Under the pieces are notes generated by a model. That model ran no database searches. It worked only from the letters and a program-made list of their open reading frames with translations, and was not told the DNA's origin. Below, in pieces: positions 42,888 through 51,730 of a stretch of DNA of 64,000 nucleotides. The position numbers and the translations under genes are program-made. The first letter of the stretch is position 1; every line of letters starts with the position of its first letter. Source of the DNA: Bacteroidota bacterium (GTDB lineage Bacteria; Bacteroidota; Bacteroidia; Bacteroidales; Dysgonomonadaceae); NCBI GenBank assembly GCA_023424395.1, contig JAFADY010000021.1:186001-250000 (forward strand), given 5' to 3'.

Positions 42888-44939
42888 ATGAGAAATTTTA
42901 AAAGTTCATTGACTGTTTTTTTGTTGTTTACTTGCGTAGCAATATTTTCGGCCGAAAAAACCAAAATAACAATGGTTGACAGGCCAAATAGCCAAGTTAC
43001 CAATACCTCCTATGTACAAAACAGAAAACCGTTGTTCCCGCAGAATTTCATCAAACTTCCGGTAGGTAGCGTGAAGCCAAAGGGTTGGATCTTGCGTTTT
43101 CTCGAACTTCAACGCGACGGATTGAACGGTCATCTTGGAGAGATCAGTGCTTGGCTCGATAAAGAAAATAACGCGTGGCTTGGAACCGGAACCGATTACG
43201 GTTGGGAAGAAGTTCCATATTGGTTAAAAGGATACGGCAATATGGCGTATATATTAGACGATAACAAAATGATCGATGAAACAAAAACGTGGCTCGAAGC
43301 TGTTTTCGAAAGTCAGCGTGAAGATGGTTATTTTGGCCCATACATTGAGAAAAACGGCAAGCCTGATTTGTGGGGCAATATGATTATGATCTGGTGCCTG
43401 CAATCGTATTACGAATATACGCAAGACAAGCGAGTGATTGATTTAATGACAAAGTATTTTAAGTGGCAATTGGCATTGCCCGACGATATGTTTCTGAAAG
43501 ATTATTGGGAAAACAGCCGGGGTGGAGATAATTTATTGAGTGTATATTGGTTGTACAATATAACCGGAGAAAAATATCTTTTGGATTTAGCTGAAAAAAC
43601 ACATAAAAATACAGCCAATTGGCGACAGCGGTCAACGCTGCCAAACTGGCACAATGTAAATATTGCTCAAAGTTTTCGCGAACCGGCAACGTATTACATG
43701 TTATCAAAAGATTCCGCCGATTTAGCCGCCACATATAATGTACATCACCTTATCCGCAATACCTTCGGTCAAGTTCCCGGCGGAATGTTCGGCGCCGATG
43801 AAAATGCCCGCATGGGGTATATCGATCCTCGACAAGGAACTGAAACCTGCGGTTTTGTGGAGCAAATGGCATCCAATGAAATTCTCCTGTCTTTAACAGG
43901 TGATCCTTTTTGGGCCGAACATTGCGAAAACGTCGCTTTCAATTCTTATCCGGCTGCCTTTATGCCCGATTTTAAAGCGCTGCGATACATCACTTCACCC
44001 AATCACACCATAAGCGATTCAAAAAACCACCATCCGGGTATCGATAATCGTGGTCCATTTTTGGCAATGAATCCGTTCAGCAGCCGCTGCTGTCAGCACA
44101 ACCACGGACAAGGATGGCCTTATTTCATTGAGCATCTTATTCTAGCCACTCCCGATAACGGAATCGCGGCAGCTATTTACAGCGCTTGTAACGCAACTGT
44201 AAAAGTTGCGAACGGAAAAACAGTCGAAATAATAGAAGAAACCAATTATCCGTTTGAAGAAAAAATCACCTTTACCGTTAATCCCTCAAAGACCGCATCA
44301 TTTCCTTTCTATTTGCGAATCCCCACGTGGGCTGATAATCCTACGATTTCAATTAATGGCGAAATTCTGAATGTTCCATTGGAAAATGACAAATATGCCC
44401 GCATCAACAAAGAATGGAAAAAAGGCGATAAAGTGATTTTGAATGTTCCTATGAAATTATCTCAATCGGTTTGGCATGTAAATCAGGATAGTCGCAGCAT
44501 TAATTACGGGCCGCTCACCTTTTCGCTTAAGATAAAAGAAAATTACAAGGTTGTCAATAGCATTGAAACGGCTATCGGCGATTCAAAATGGCAAAAAACT
44601 GTCGATGTCGGTAAGTGGCCGAGTTACGAAATTTATCCGTCAAGCGATTGGAATTATGCGTTGGCAATTGATGATGCAATACCACTGGAACAAAATTTTG
44701 AAGTCGTTAGAACAAACTGGCCGAAGGATGATTTTCCGTTTACCGTTGAAAATGTTCCCATCAAAATAAAAGCCACAGGTAAAAAGCTCATTGGCTGGGA
44801 AATTGATGAATATGGCCTTACAGGAGAACTCCCCATCAAAGAAAATCGTAAATTTGAAGCTGCAACCGATGAAATAACGCTGATTCCCATGGGTGCCGCG
44901 CGTTTAAGGATTTCAGCTTTCCCGGTCTATGAAAAATAA
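42888..44939 (+). CDS. GH127-family (DUF1680) secreted glycosidase, beta-L-arabinofuranosidase type
   Basis: The 683-residue protein has a signal peptide (ends IFSA). The GH127 alpha-toroid carries the Glu/Cys metal site: ETC at Glu319-Cys321 (TETCGFVEQM) and Cys401-Cys402 (RCCQHNHGQGW), spaced as the Glu-x-Cys and Cys-Cys of the bifidobacterial beta-L-arabinofuranosidase, plus GYIDPRQGTE just before. The C-terminal beta domains are present. Characterised members act on beta-linked arabinofuranose, but many GH127 relatives have other substrates. It overlaps the sulfatase start by 11 bases, which indicates coupling. Confidence 0.88.
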   Translation: MRNFKSSLTVFLLFTCVAIFSAEKTKITMVDRPNSQVTNTSYVQNRKPLFPQNFIKLPVGSVKPKGWILRFLELQRDGLNGHLGEISAWLDKENNAWLGTGTDYGWEEVPYWLKGYGNMAYILDDNKMIDETKTWLEAVFESQREDGYFGPYIEKNGKPDLWGNMIMIWCLQSYYEYTQDKRVIDLMTKYFKWQLALPDDMFLKDYWENSRGGDNLLSVYWLYNITGEKYLLDLAEKTHKNTANWRQRSTLPNWHNVNIAQSFREPATYYMLSKDSADLAATYNVHHLIRNTFGQVPGGMFGADENARMGYIDPRQGTETCGFVEQMASNEILLSLTGDPFWAEHCENVAFNSYPAAFMPDFKALRYITSPNHTISDSKNHHPGIDNRGPFLAMNPFSSRCCQHNHGQGWPYFIEHLILATPDNGIAAAIYSACNATVKVANGKTVEIIEETNYPFEEKITFTVNPSKTASFPFYLRIPTWADNPTISINGEILNVPLENDKYARINKEWKKGDKVILNVPMKLSQSVWHVNQDSRSINYGPLTFSLKIKENYKVVNSIETAIGDSKWQKTVDVGKWPSYEIYPSSDWNYALAIDDAIPLEQNFEVVRTNWPKDDFPFTVENVPIKIKATGKKLIGWEIDEYGLTGELPIKENRKFEAATDEITLIPMGAARLRISAFPVYEK

Positions 44940-46590
44940 TCATTTATTAAAATACAGCTCATTGGGACTGTTAGTTATTCCTACATTGGGCTTATCAAAA
45001 AATAAAGAAAAACCTAATATTGTTATTATTTTAGCCGACGATTTAGGCTATTCCGATCTCGGATGTTACGGTGGGGAAATCGAAACACCCAACTTAGACC
45101 GATTAGCACAAAATGGAATGCGTTTTACGCGTTTTTATAATGCTGGCAGAAGTTGTCCAACCCGTGCATCACTCCTTACAGGATTATATCCTCATCAAGC
45201 GGGAATCGGAAGAATGACTTTCGACCAACAGCAGCCGGGTTATCGTGGAACATTAACACGAAACGGAGTTACCATCGCCGAAGTTCTGAAAGAATCGGGT
45301 TACCAAACAGGAATGATAGGCAAATGGCATGTTGCGGAAACTCCGCTTAGACCTGATCAAAGAAAATGGCTTGCACATCAGGTATATTACGAAAAATTTG
45401 CACCAAAAAACAACTATCCTGTCAATAGAGGATTTCAGGATTTTTATGGGACAATATATGGTGTTATTGATTTTTTCGATCCGTTTAGTTTGGTAAATGG
45501 AGATAAGCCGGTGAGAACTGTGCCGGATGATTATTATGCCACTATTGCTATGACCGATAGCGCTGTGGCTTACGTACGCAGATACTCGCGATCTGAAAGG
45601 CCTTTCTTTCTGTATTTATCTTATCACACTCCGCATTGGCCACTTCATGCTCTTCCGGAAGATATTAAAAAATACGAAGATATCTATAAAGTAGGTTGGG
45701 AGCGAATTCGTGCAGAAAGGTATAATAGGATGAAGAAGATGAAACTTTTTGGCAAAGCGGATAATTTTTTATCTGAACCGCACACCGAGGATAATTGGCA
45801 AAAAAACCCTGCAAAAGAATGGGATGCGCGCGCGATGGCAGTTCATGCGGCAATGGTTGATAGAATGGACAGAGAGATCGGGCGTTTGCTTGCTGAATTG
45901 GAGAATAAAAATGAATTGGGCAATACGCTAATCCTATTCTTATCCGATAACGGAGCGAGCAATGAAGATTGCCAAAATTATTCGCCGGGAGAAAATGATC
46001 GGCCTGATGAAACAAGGCATGGAGAAAAGATTATATACCCCCGAAAAAAAGAAGTTCTTCCCGGCCCTCAAACTGTTTTTGCTTCCATCGGAACTCGTTG
46101 GGCGAACGTAGCCAATACACCGTTTCGTTTTTGGAAAGCCAAATCTTACGAAGGAGGAATTTGCACCCCGATGATCGCTTATTGGCCTGAAGGAATTAAA
46201 CAAGAAGGAAAAATCAACAATGAGATTGGTCATATTGTAGATATTATGGCCACTTGCATAGAAATATCTTCATCTGATTATCCCCAAGAATATAATGACC
46301 ACCGTATTCAACCTTGCGAAGGAATAAGTTTAATTCCTATTTTTGAAACGGGAAAGCGCAGGGGGCATAATGAAATTTACTTCGAACATTTTCATGAAAA
46401 AGCTTTAATTGACAAAGAAGGTTGGAAGATAGTCATGCCCGGGAATAACCAAAGTTGGGAGTTATACAACTTAAATGATGACAGAAGCGAAAAGGTAAAT
46501 TTAGCTTCTAAATACCCTCAAAAAGTAAAAAAGATGGAAAGAAAATATTTTGATTGGGAAAAAAGATGCATGGTTGTTCCCCGGCCTTAA
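44929..46590 (+). CDS. S1-family sulfatase with Ser-type formylglycine site
   Basis: The 553-residue enzyme removes sulfate esters. It has a short signal-like N-terminus, the metal-binding ADDLGYSDLG (Asp37-Asp38), the activation motif S75-C-P-T-R with SLLTG following, GKWHV, and LFLSDNGASNED in the second metal site. The position converted to formylglycine is Ser75, so maturation needs an anaerobic radical-SAM sulfatase-maturating enzyme, not encoded here. The substrate is a sulfated sugar, probably on the same glycan attacked by the other five enzymes of the operon. Starts inside the GH127 gene (11-base overlap). Confidence 0.92.
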   Translation: MKNNHLLKYSSLGLLVIPTLGLSKNKEKPNIVIILADDLGYSDLGCYGGEIETPNLDRLAQNGMRFTRFYNAGRSCPTRASLLTGLYPHQAGIGRMTFDQQQPGYRGTLTRNGVTIAEVLKESGYQTGMIGKWHVAETPLRPDQRKWLAHQVYYEKFAPKNNYPVNRGFQDFYGTIYGVIDFFDPFSLVNGDKPVRTVPDDYYATIAMTDSAVAYVRRYSRSERPFFLYLSYHTPHWPLHALPEDIKKYEDIYKVGWERIRAERYNRMKKMKLFGKADNFLSEPHTEDNWQKNPAKEWDARAMAVHAAMVDRMDREIGRLLAELENKNELGNTLILFLSDNGASNEDCQNYSPGENDRPDETRHGEKIIYPRKKEVLPGPQTVFASIGTRWANVANTPFRFWKAKSYEGGICTPMIAYWPEGIKQEGKINNEIGHIVDIMATCIEISSSDYPQEYNDHRIQPCEGISLIPIFETGKRRGHNEIYFEHFHEKALIDKEGWKIVMPGNNQSWELYNLNDDRSEKVNLASKYPQKVKKMERKYFDWEKRCMVVPRP

Positions 46591-46617
46591 TAGACTCTAC
46601 ATTACGTAATTGATAAC

Positions 46618-47598
46618 TTAATCGGTTTCGAAATTATACTGAAACAGTTTGAAAAATTCGTAATAAATTTTCATGTTTTCCAATTGATGCCATTTCTCAA
46701 CCGTAACAGGCTGGGCATCGAGATTGTAAATTTTGGCGTACTGTAGGGCTAAAATAAATGGTGAGTGCGTGGCAATCACAAACTGACAATTTTTGTGGCG
46801 GACAGAATCTTCGATCAATGTTTTCAACTGAAGTTGAAATTGCGGCGACATACTGTTTTCGGGCTCATCGAGCAGATAAAGCGCGTTTTCTTCTATTTGT
46901 TTGTCAAAATACATCAGTGCGTTTTCGCCGTTTGAATATTGGCGTTCGAGTTGTCCGGCGCGGTTTTTCACAAACTGGCGTTTCGTTTTTGAACGGCCGT
47001 CCATAAATTTTCTGAACGCATCAATGGCTTCTTTATCTTCCATATCCAATCGGACACCACCGCCGAAATAATCGTAATAAGCGGTATTTTTTACTTCGTC
47101 GTAATAATCGCTTTCATCGGTTTTTCGTTCGCGGATGACACTGTTACCTTCGCGAATGCTCAACATATGTTTGAAAATATCGTCCGAAACAATGAATTTA
47201 CTGTTGAGCGGAACGCGCGGAAGTTTGCCTTGCTCGCGATTCGCACGCGATGAAAATGCCGACATGGATGCGCCGATAACTTCATCGGGAATATTTTTCA
47301 ACTCGTTGAGTTCGTAGCTGTTGTGTTGCACGAAAAAATCGAACATCTGTGTGCGGTTGTATCGTTCGGAGCGCTGAATATCGAGCGTTTCGCAAATCAA
47401 GTTGAGCAACGTACTCTTGCCCGAACCGTTTCCACCGTAAAAGATGGTAATATCGGAAAAATTTACCTCGTGCAATTTCAACGCGAAAATTCCCAAAGGA
47501 TATAGTTCGTCTTGGGTGTGTTTCAACGCTATTTTATCCCATCCGCGATAATAAGTGGCGTCTTCGTCGGTTAATATGAATTTTTTGAGGTAGATCAT
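46618..47598 (-). CDS. AAA/ABC-class ATPase (RecF/OLD-like), DUF4435-free single gene
   Basis: From ATG 47598 (MIYLKKFIL) the protein has 326 residues with Walker A GGNGSGKST (55-63), Walker B YLLDEPENSMSP and a D/H-loop IATHSPFILAL. This is the SMC-like ATPase head without long coiled coils, as in YbbA/RecF/OLD-type proteins of unknown target. The longer frame from 47652 begins MRCRGEAISKSLF, which is the product of the dispersed repeat and not part of the gene. No nuclease or toxin partner is adjacent, so a defence role is not supported. Confidence 0.8.
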   Translation of the reverse strand: MIYLKKFILTDEDATYYRGWDKIALKHTQDELYPLGIFALKLHEVNFSDITIFYGGNGSGKSTLLNLICETLDIQRSERYNRTQMFDFFVQHNSYELNELKNIPDEVIGASMSAFSSRANREQGKLPRVPLNSKFIVSDDIFKHMLSIREGNSVIRERKTDESDYYDEVKNTAYYDYFGGGVRLDMEDKEAIDAFRKFMDGRSKTKRQFVKNRAGQLERQYSNGENALMYFDKQIEENALYLLDEPENSMSPQFQLQLKTLIEDSVRHKNCQFVIATHSPFILALQYAKIYNLDAQPVTVEKWHQLENMKIYYEFFKLFQYNFETD

Positions 47599-47617
47599 TG
47601 ATAAATATTTATAAAAA

Positions 47618-47641
47618 AGCGATTTGGAAATCGCTTCACCC
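47618..47641 (+). repeat. Dispersed palindromic repeat, copy 2
   Basis: GCGATTTGGAAATCGC with arms GCGATTT/AAATCGC, followed by TTCACCC. The other copy is at 14433-14455. It separates the ABC gene and the AAA ATPase. Confidence 0.65.
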
Positions 47642-48337
47642 CTACACCGCAAAATAACTTTCCAACTCTTTCAATGTATCTTCGGTGGTGTGGATGTCGC
47701 GCACAACAAGGCCTTTTTCAAGAACAACGGTACGTTTGCACACTTCGGTAACATGATTGAGGTCGTGGCTCGAAATGAGCATGGTCATATTTTTGTTTGC
47801 CTGCAGATCGTTGAGCAAACGCTTTAAACGGATTTGCGATGAAGGATCGAGCGCGGTGAAAGGTTCGTCGAGAATGAGGATTTCGGGGTTGGGCAGGAGG
47901 GCGGCAGCAATGCCCACTTTCTTTTGGTTGCCTTTCGATAAATCGCGGATGAGCTTACGGCTTCCTATAATTTCGCCATTGAAAAATTCAGCCATCGATG
48001 ACAGGAAAGCTGAAATATCGCCTTCCGATTTTCCGTACACTTTTCCCGTAAACGAGAAAAACTCCTCCGGAGTAAGGAAATCGATTAAAAAACCTTCATC
48101 GAGGAACGAACCCACTTTCGATTTCCATTCATCGCGACGGGCAACTTTTTGTCCGTCAATGCTCACTTCGCCCGTGGTGGCTTCAATCAAATCGAGAATC
48201 AGGCGGAAAAAAGTGGTCTTTCCCGCGCCGTTGTTTCCCACCAGCCCAAAACTTTCGCCGCTCCCGATCCTCAACGACGGAATATTAAGCACGTTTATCC
48301 CGCCGTACATTTTTGTTAAATTTGTTGCTTGTATCAT
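47642..48337 (-). CDS. ABC transporter ATP-binding protein
   Basis: The 231-residue ATPase has Walker A GNNGAGKTT (34-42), signature LSKGNQ (133-138) and Walker B ILILDEP (153-159), with a D-loop ALDP and the H-loop SSHDL. It pairs with the DUF5687 membrane protein upstream as an exporter of unknown cargo. Its first codons lie in a 26-base tandem duplication, which also yields a 9-codon upstream frame whose TGA overlaps the ATG at 48337. Confidence 0.92.
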   Translation of the reverse strand: MIQATNLTKMYGGINVLNIPSLRIGSGESFGLVGNNGAGKTTFFRLILDLIEATTGEVSIDGQKVARRDEWKSKVGSFLDEGFLIDFLTPEEFFSFTGKVYGKSEGDISAFLSSMAEFFNGEIIGSRKLIRDLSKGNQKKVGIAAALLPNPEILILDEPFTALDPSSQIRLKRLLNDLQANKNMTMLISSHDLNHVTEVCKRTVVLEKGLVVRDIHTTEDTLKELESYFAV

Positions 48338-48366
48338 TGTGTTAAATTTGTTGCTTGTATCATTGT
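48315..48366 (-). repeat. 26-base perfect tandem duplication at the ABC gene start
   Basis: Bases 48315-48340 and 48341-48366 are identical. Each unit contains an ATG with the first codons of the ABC gene; the extra copy is out of frame and encodes MIQATNLTQ before a TGA at 48336-48334. Confidence 0.85.
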
Positions 48367-48429
48367 GTTAAAAAATAGAAGTTAGAAGTCAAAAAATCCA
48401 AAATTGTAAATCCCAAATACGCAATGGGA

Positions 48430-49911
48430 TCATTCTTTCTTTCTGAACCCTTCGCAAAGCGCGTATTTTCGTCTCAGGAATTGTTTTTCGGTAATTTCGA
48501 GCAACTGTCTCCAGAAAACTATTCCGGCTAATCCGAGTAAAGCGAGAATGATCAGCGCGATATTTTTGGCATCGAACAACGAGAAAATTCCGATTAAAGT
48601 CATTGGAATAACCAACAAAGGAATCATCACAATAAAATTTTTGTACGTAACCCCCTGCATATTCATTGCCGAACCTTTAGAAAGCTCCAACCGCTTGGTA
48701 TTGAACGTGGCGCCGAAAAGATACACGTGAATATTCACGCCGGCGTTGTACAGAAAAGCCACCAGATGGTTTATTAAAATTTCCCTTCCGAATAAAAAAT
48801 AAGGGGTGGTAAGGATAAAGGAAATAACGCACAAAGCCAATAGCAACATATAGTTAGCCTTAACATACGTGTGGGTATCGATCTCGCTCGTCATCAGATA
48901 ATCGAAATAAGAACCTTCCCAATTGATGATCCATTGCCCAATCATAATCATTCCGATGCCGGTAATAAAAATGGCCACAAACATCAACATCACATCGTTC
49001 TCTTTGTACATATCGTTGGGATAAAACAGCAGGCCGTAAAGCAGAAACAGCACGGCCATATAAATCACATTTTTGGTACGCTTGTGGCGTAAAGCAAGTT
49101 TCATTTGTAGCGAAATAATCTCGCCGATTTTTCCGAAACGCTCCATAAACGAGAAACTTTGTGTTTGGACTTGCTTCTTAGATGTTTTTTTATCGAAATT
49201 TTCGGGATAATAATTTTGCGCAAAGAACCATTTGTTCAGTACGAAAGACAATGCGCTCATTGACAGAATAATTAACATCCCGATGGGATTAGCGATAAGA
49301 AAATTAAATACACGCTGCGATAAATCGAAAATGGAAAAGATCTTAAAATACTCCAAAGCGGCTAATCCCGCTATAATTATCAGAAAAACAGCAATTCCGA
49401 GGATGTTGGCGCCGAATTTTCGTTTCAGAAATGATGCAAAAAGCGTGTTGAACCAAATAAGAAAAATTACGATGAGTATAAACCGAAGCGCTCCGCCCGC
49501 GCCATACGTTGGGGCAATTCCCGTAATGGAAAACGGAATCGCAAAAGTGAGTGTGAGATAATTTATCGGATTCAATAGTGGTTTCAGCAGTAGGTAATTA
49601 ACCAGTTTACTCCTTTTTATGGGTAGCACCTGATAACTTTGCAGATTTATGGTGCTTAACTGCTGAAACAAAAACCGAATTAACAGGATACCAAGAACCG
49701 CGAAAATCATTCCACCGTTAAACATAAGCGCCGGATCGGCTTGTGGGGCAGTTTCTGTGAGAATCTTGGGCAACATAAACCCCAAAGCGACAAAGATCAC
49801 CAAGAAATAGAGTACGGTAAGCCCCATAAAGATATTTACGAGCAAATTCTTGTAATATCCGGGGGCACGCAGGCTTTTCAGCCAATGATGTTGGAAAAAG
49901 GAGGAATACAT
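48430..49911 (-). CDS. DUF5687 membrane protein, ABC permease
   Basis: From ATG 49911 (MYSSFFQHHWLKSLRAPGYYKN) the 493-residue protein has about 10-12 hydrophobic segments and matches DUF5687, a Bacteroidota family coupled to ABC ATPases. The frame extends upstream to 49989, but that part is encoded by a low-complexity run (AGCAAAGAACAAAG repeated) and is excluded. It is transcribed before the ABC ATPase; the gap of 92 bases holds the 26-base duplication. The cargo is not known. Confidence 0.85.
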   Translation of the reverse strand: MYSSFFQHHWLKSLRAPGYYKNLLVNIFMGLTVLYFLVIFVALGFMLPKILTETAPQADPALMFNGGMIFAVLGILLIRFLFQQLSTINLQSYQVLPIKRSKLVNYLLLKPLLNPINYLTLTFAIPFSITGIAPTYGAGGALRFILIVIFLIWFNTLFASFLKRKFGANILGIAVFLIIIAGLAALEYFKIFSIFDLSQRVFNFLIANPIGMLIILSMSALSFVLNKWFFAQNYYPENFDKKTSKKQVQTQSFSFMERFGKIGEIISLQMKLALRHKRTKNVIYMAVLFLLYGLLFYPNDMYKENDVMLMFVAIFITGIGMIMIGQWIINWEGSYFDYLMTSEIDTHTYVKANYMLLLALCVISFILTTPYFLFGREILINHLVAFLYNAGVNIHVYLFGATFNTKRLELSKGSAMNMQGVTYKNFIVMIPLLVIPMTLIGIFSLFDAKNIALIILALLGLAGIVFWRQLLEITEKQFLRRKYALCEGFRKKE

Positions 49912-49928
49912 ATTGTCGTTGTTAGTGT

Positions 49929-50042
49929 AGTTGAGAGCAAAGAACAAAGAGCAAAGAGCAAAGAACAAAAACTTTACACTAGTAGACAAGTCGGTAAATT
50001 ATCTGCCGGTTTGCCAATAGCCAATAGCTAACAGCCAATAGC
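49929..50042 (+). repeat. Low-complexity repeat-word spacer between DUF5687 and HerA-like genes
   Basis: The segment consists of the word GAGCAAAGAACAAA repeated with small changes (49929-49973), then GCCAATAGCCAATAGCTAAC-type words (50013-50042). No gene is seen. Confidence 0.6.
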
Positions 50043-50046
50043 CGGT

Positions 50047-51585
50047 TTATTTCTTCCCAAACAAAGCGCCAAAAATGCTTCGTGTGAGCGTTCTGCCCAA
50101 TTGATTGCTTATTTGGCGCGTGGCGCTTTTGCCAACTTGCTCCATAAGATCGCCCACAAAACCGCGTTCTTCCTTTTTGCGACGGGCTTCGGCACGTTGA
50201 ACGCGTTCCGCTTCGCGAGCGGCTTTTTCGGCTTCTTTTTGTTGTTTAATGCGTTCTTTTTCTTCGGCGGCACGCTGACGTTCTTCTTCGAGAAGTTCGG
50301 TTTTTTTCGATAATAGTTCGAAAGCCGATTCTCGATCGACTAAGTTTTCGTAAATGCCGTAAATGAGTGATGAGCGCAGCATTTGGTCGCGTTCGCCAAC
50401 GGTAATCGGCCCTATTTGTCCTTGCGGAGGAAGAATATTGGCGCGTTGCACCATTTGCGGCGCGCCTTTTTCATCGAGGAACGAAACCAAGGCTTCGCCC
50501 GTGTTGAGCTCGGTAATGGCTTGTTCGGTATCGAATGCGGGGTTGGCACGGAACGTATTTGCCGCCACGCGCACCGCTTTTTGGTCGTTGGGCGTGTAAG
50601 CACGAAGCGCGTGTTGCACACGGTTTCCGAGTTGTCCGAGAATGGTTTCGGGAATATCGGCGGGGTTTTGCGTGCAGAAATAAACGCCAACGCCTTTGGA
50701 GCGTACCAAGCGGACAATTTGCTCCACTTTTTCGAGGAGCGACTTCGGCATATCGTTAAACAGCAAATGTGCTTCATCGAAGAAGAAAACCAGTTTCGGT
50801 TTGTCCAAATCGCCCACTTCGGGCAGCGTTTCGTATAAATCGTCCAGCAGCCACAGCAAAAACGTGGTGTACACACGCGGCGAATTCATCAATTTATCGG
50901 CTGCCAAAATATTGATAACACCCTTTCCCTGTTCGGTTTGGATAAAGTCGGTGATTTCCAAGTCGGGTTCACCGAAGAATTTATCGGCGCCCTCGCTTTC
51001 CAATCGCATGAGCGAACGCTGAATGGCTCCGATACTTGCAGGCGAAATGTTTCCGTATTTTGTGATAAATTCGGCGCGGTTATCGCCCACGAATTGAACC
51101 ATTTTTTGCAAGTCTTTTAAATCAATGAGCAGTAAATTATTATCATCGGCAATTTTGAAAACCATGGATAGAATGGCGCCTTGTGTGTCATTCAACTGCA
51201 ACAGACGTTCCAATAATAGCGGCCCCATCGATGTGATGGTGGTGCGCACGGGATGCCCTTGTTCGCCGAAAACGTCCCAAAACCGAACCGGAAACGCTTT
51301 GAATTCAAATCCTTTCTCGTGGAGTTTGTAACCGTCCACGCGTTTGGTAACGCTCTCTTTGTTTCCTCCTGTTTTTACTACGCCCGAGAGGTCGCCTTTC
51401 ATATCGGCGGCGAAAACGGGTACGCCCATATCGCTGAAAGTTTCGGATAAAGTTTGCAGGGTTACGGTTTTTCCGGTTCCGGTGGCGCCGGTGATCAATC
51501 CGTGGCGGTTGGCCATTTTGGGTATCAGGCACACTTCCGCTTCATCGTTGATGGCTATAAAAGCACGATTGCTGTTGTCGAACAT
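50047..51585 (-). CDS. HerA-like ATPase, DUF853 family
   Basis: The 512-residue protein has Walker A GATGTGKT (near 33-40), Walker B KLVFFFDEAHLLF and RSKGVGVYFCTQNPADIP, typical of the YjgR/DUF853 branch of HerA/FtsK motors. The region 425-490 is a charged helical segment rich in EAERVQRAEARRK. Such proteins are often fused or linked to transport or DNA processes, but their role is not known. It stands alone, with no NurA or SIR2 partner nearby, so the known defence pairing is not supported. Confidence 0.85.
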   Translation of the reverse strand: MFDNSNRAFIAINDEAEVCLIPKMANRHGLITGATGTGKTVTLQTLSETFSDMGVPVFAADMKGDLSGVVKTGGNKESVTKRVDGYKLHEKGFEFKAFPVRFWDVFGEQGHPVRTTITSMGPLLLERLLQLNDTQGAILSMVFKIADDNNLLLIDLKDLQKMVQFVGDNRAEFITKYGNISPASIGAIQRSLMRLESEGADKFFGEPDLEITDFIQTEQGKGVINILAADKLMNSPRVYTTFLLWLLDDLYETLPEVGDLDKPKLVFFFDEAHLLFNDMPKSLLEKVEQIVRLVRSKGVGVYFCTQNPADIPETILGQLGNRVQHALRAYTPNDQKAVRVAANTFRANPAFDTEQAITELNTGEALVSFLDEKGAPQMVQRANILPPQGQIGPITVGERDQMLRSSLIYGIYENLVDRESAFELLSKKTELLEEERQRAAEEKERIKQQKEAEKAAREAERVQRAEARRKKEERGFVGDLMEQVGKSATRQISNQLGRTLTRSIFGALFGKK

Positions 51586-51670
51586 AGTGTTTAAAAGTTT
51601 TAGTTGGTATGATGCGCAAAGTTAACGAATTTGTTGGAAAAAAGAGAGAATTGAGGGGATGGTTTTTTAC

Positions 51671-51699
51671 CTTTGTCAAAGTTCTAAACTTTGACAAAG
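51671..51699 (+). repeat. Palindromic repeat, copy 2
   Basis: CTTTGTCAAAGTT (51671-51683), CTA, AACTTTGACAAAG (51687-51699), extending by two more pairs outside. Nearly the same as 35793-35822. Confidence 0.85.
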
Positions 51700-51730
51700 G
51701 TGTGCTCTGATTTTAGCTGTTTGATATGGC

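Noticed and set aside
47599..47652. N-terminal extension of the AAA ATPase (MRCRGEAISKSLF)
   Set aside because: It is translation of the dispersed palindromic repeat, not conserved protein.
49912..49989. N-terminal extension of the DUF5687 protein
   Set aside because: It is encoded by low-complexity AGCAAAGAACAAAG repeats; the family start MYSSFFQHHW is further in.
46618..51585. Antiphage defence island (AAA ATPase, HerA-like ATPase)
   Set aside because: The OLD/RecF-like ATPase and the HerA-like protein lack the usual partners (nuclease, NurA, SIR2, reverse transcriptase, toxin), and an ordinary ABC transporter lies between them.
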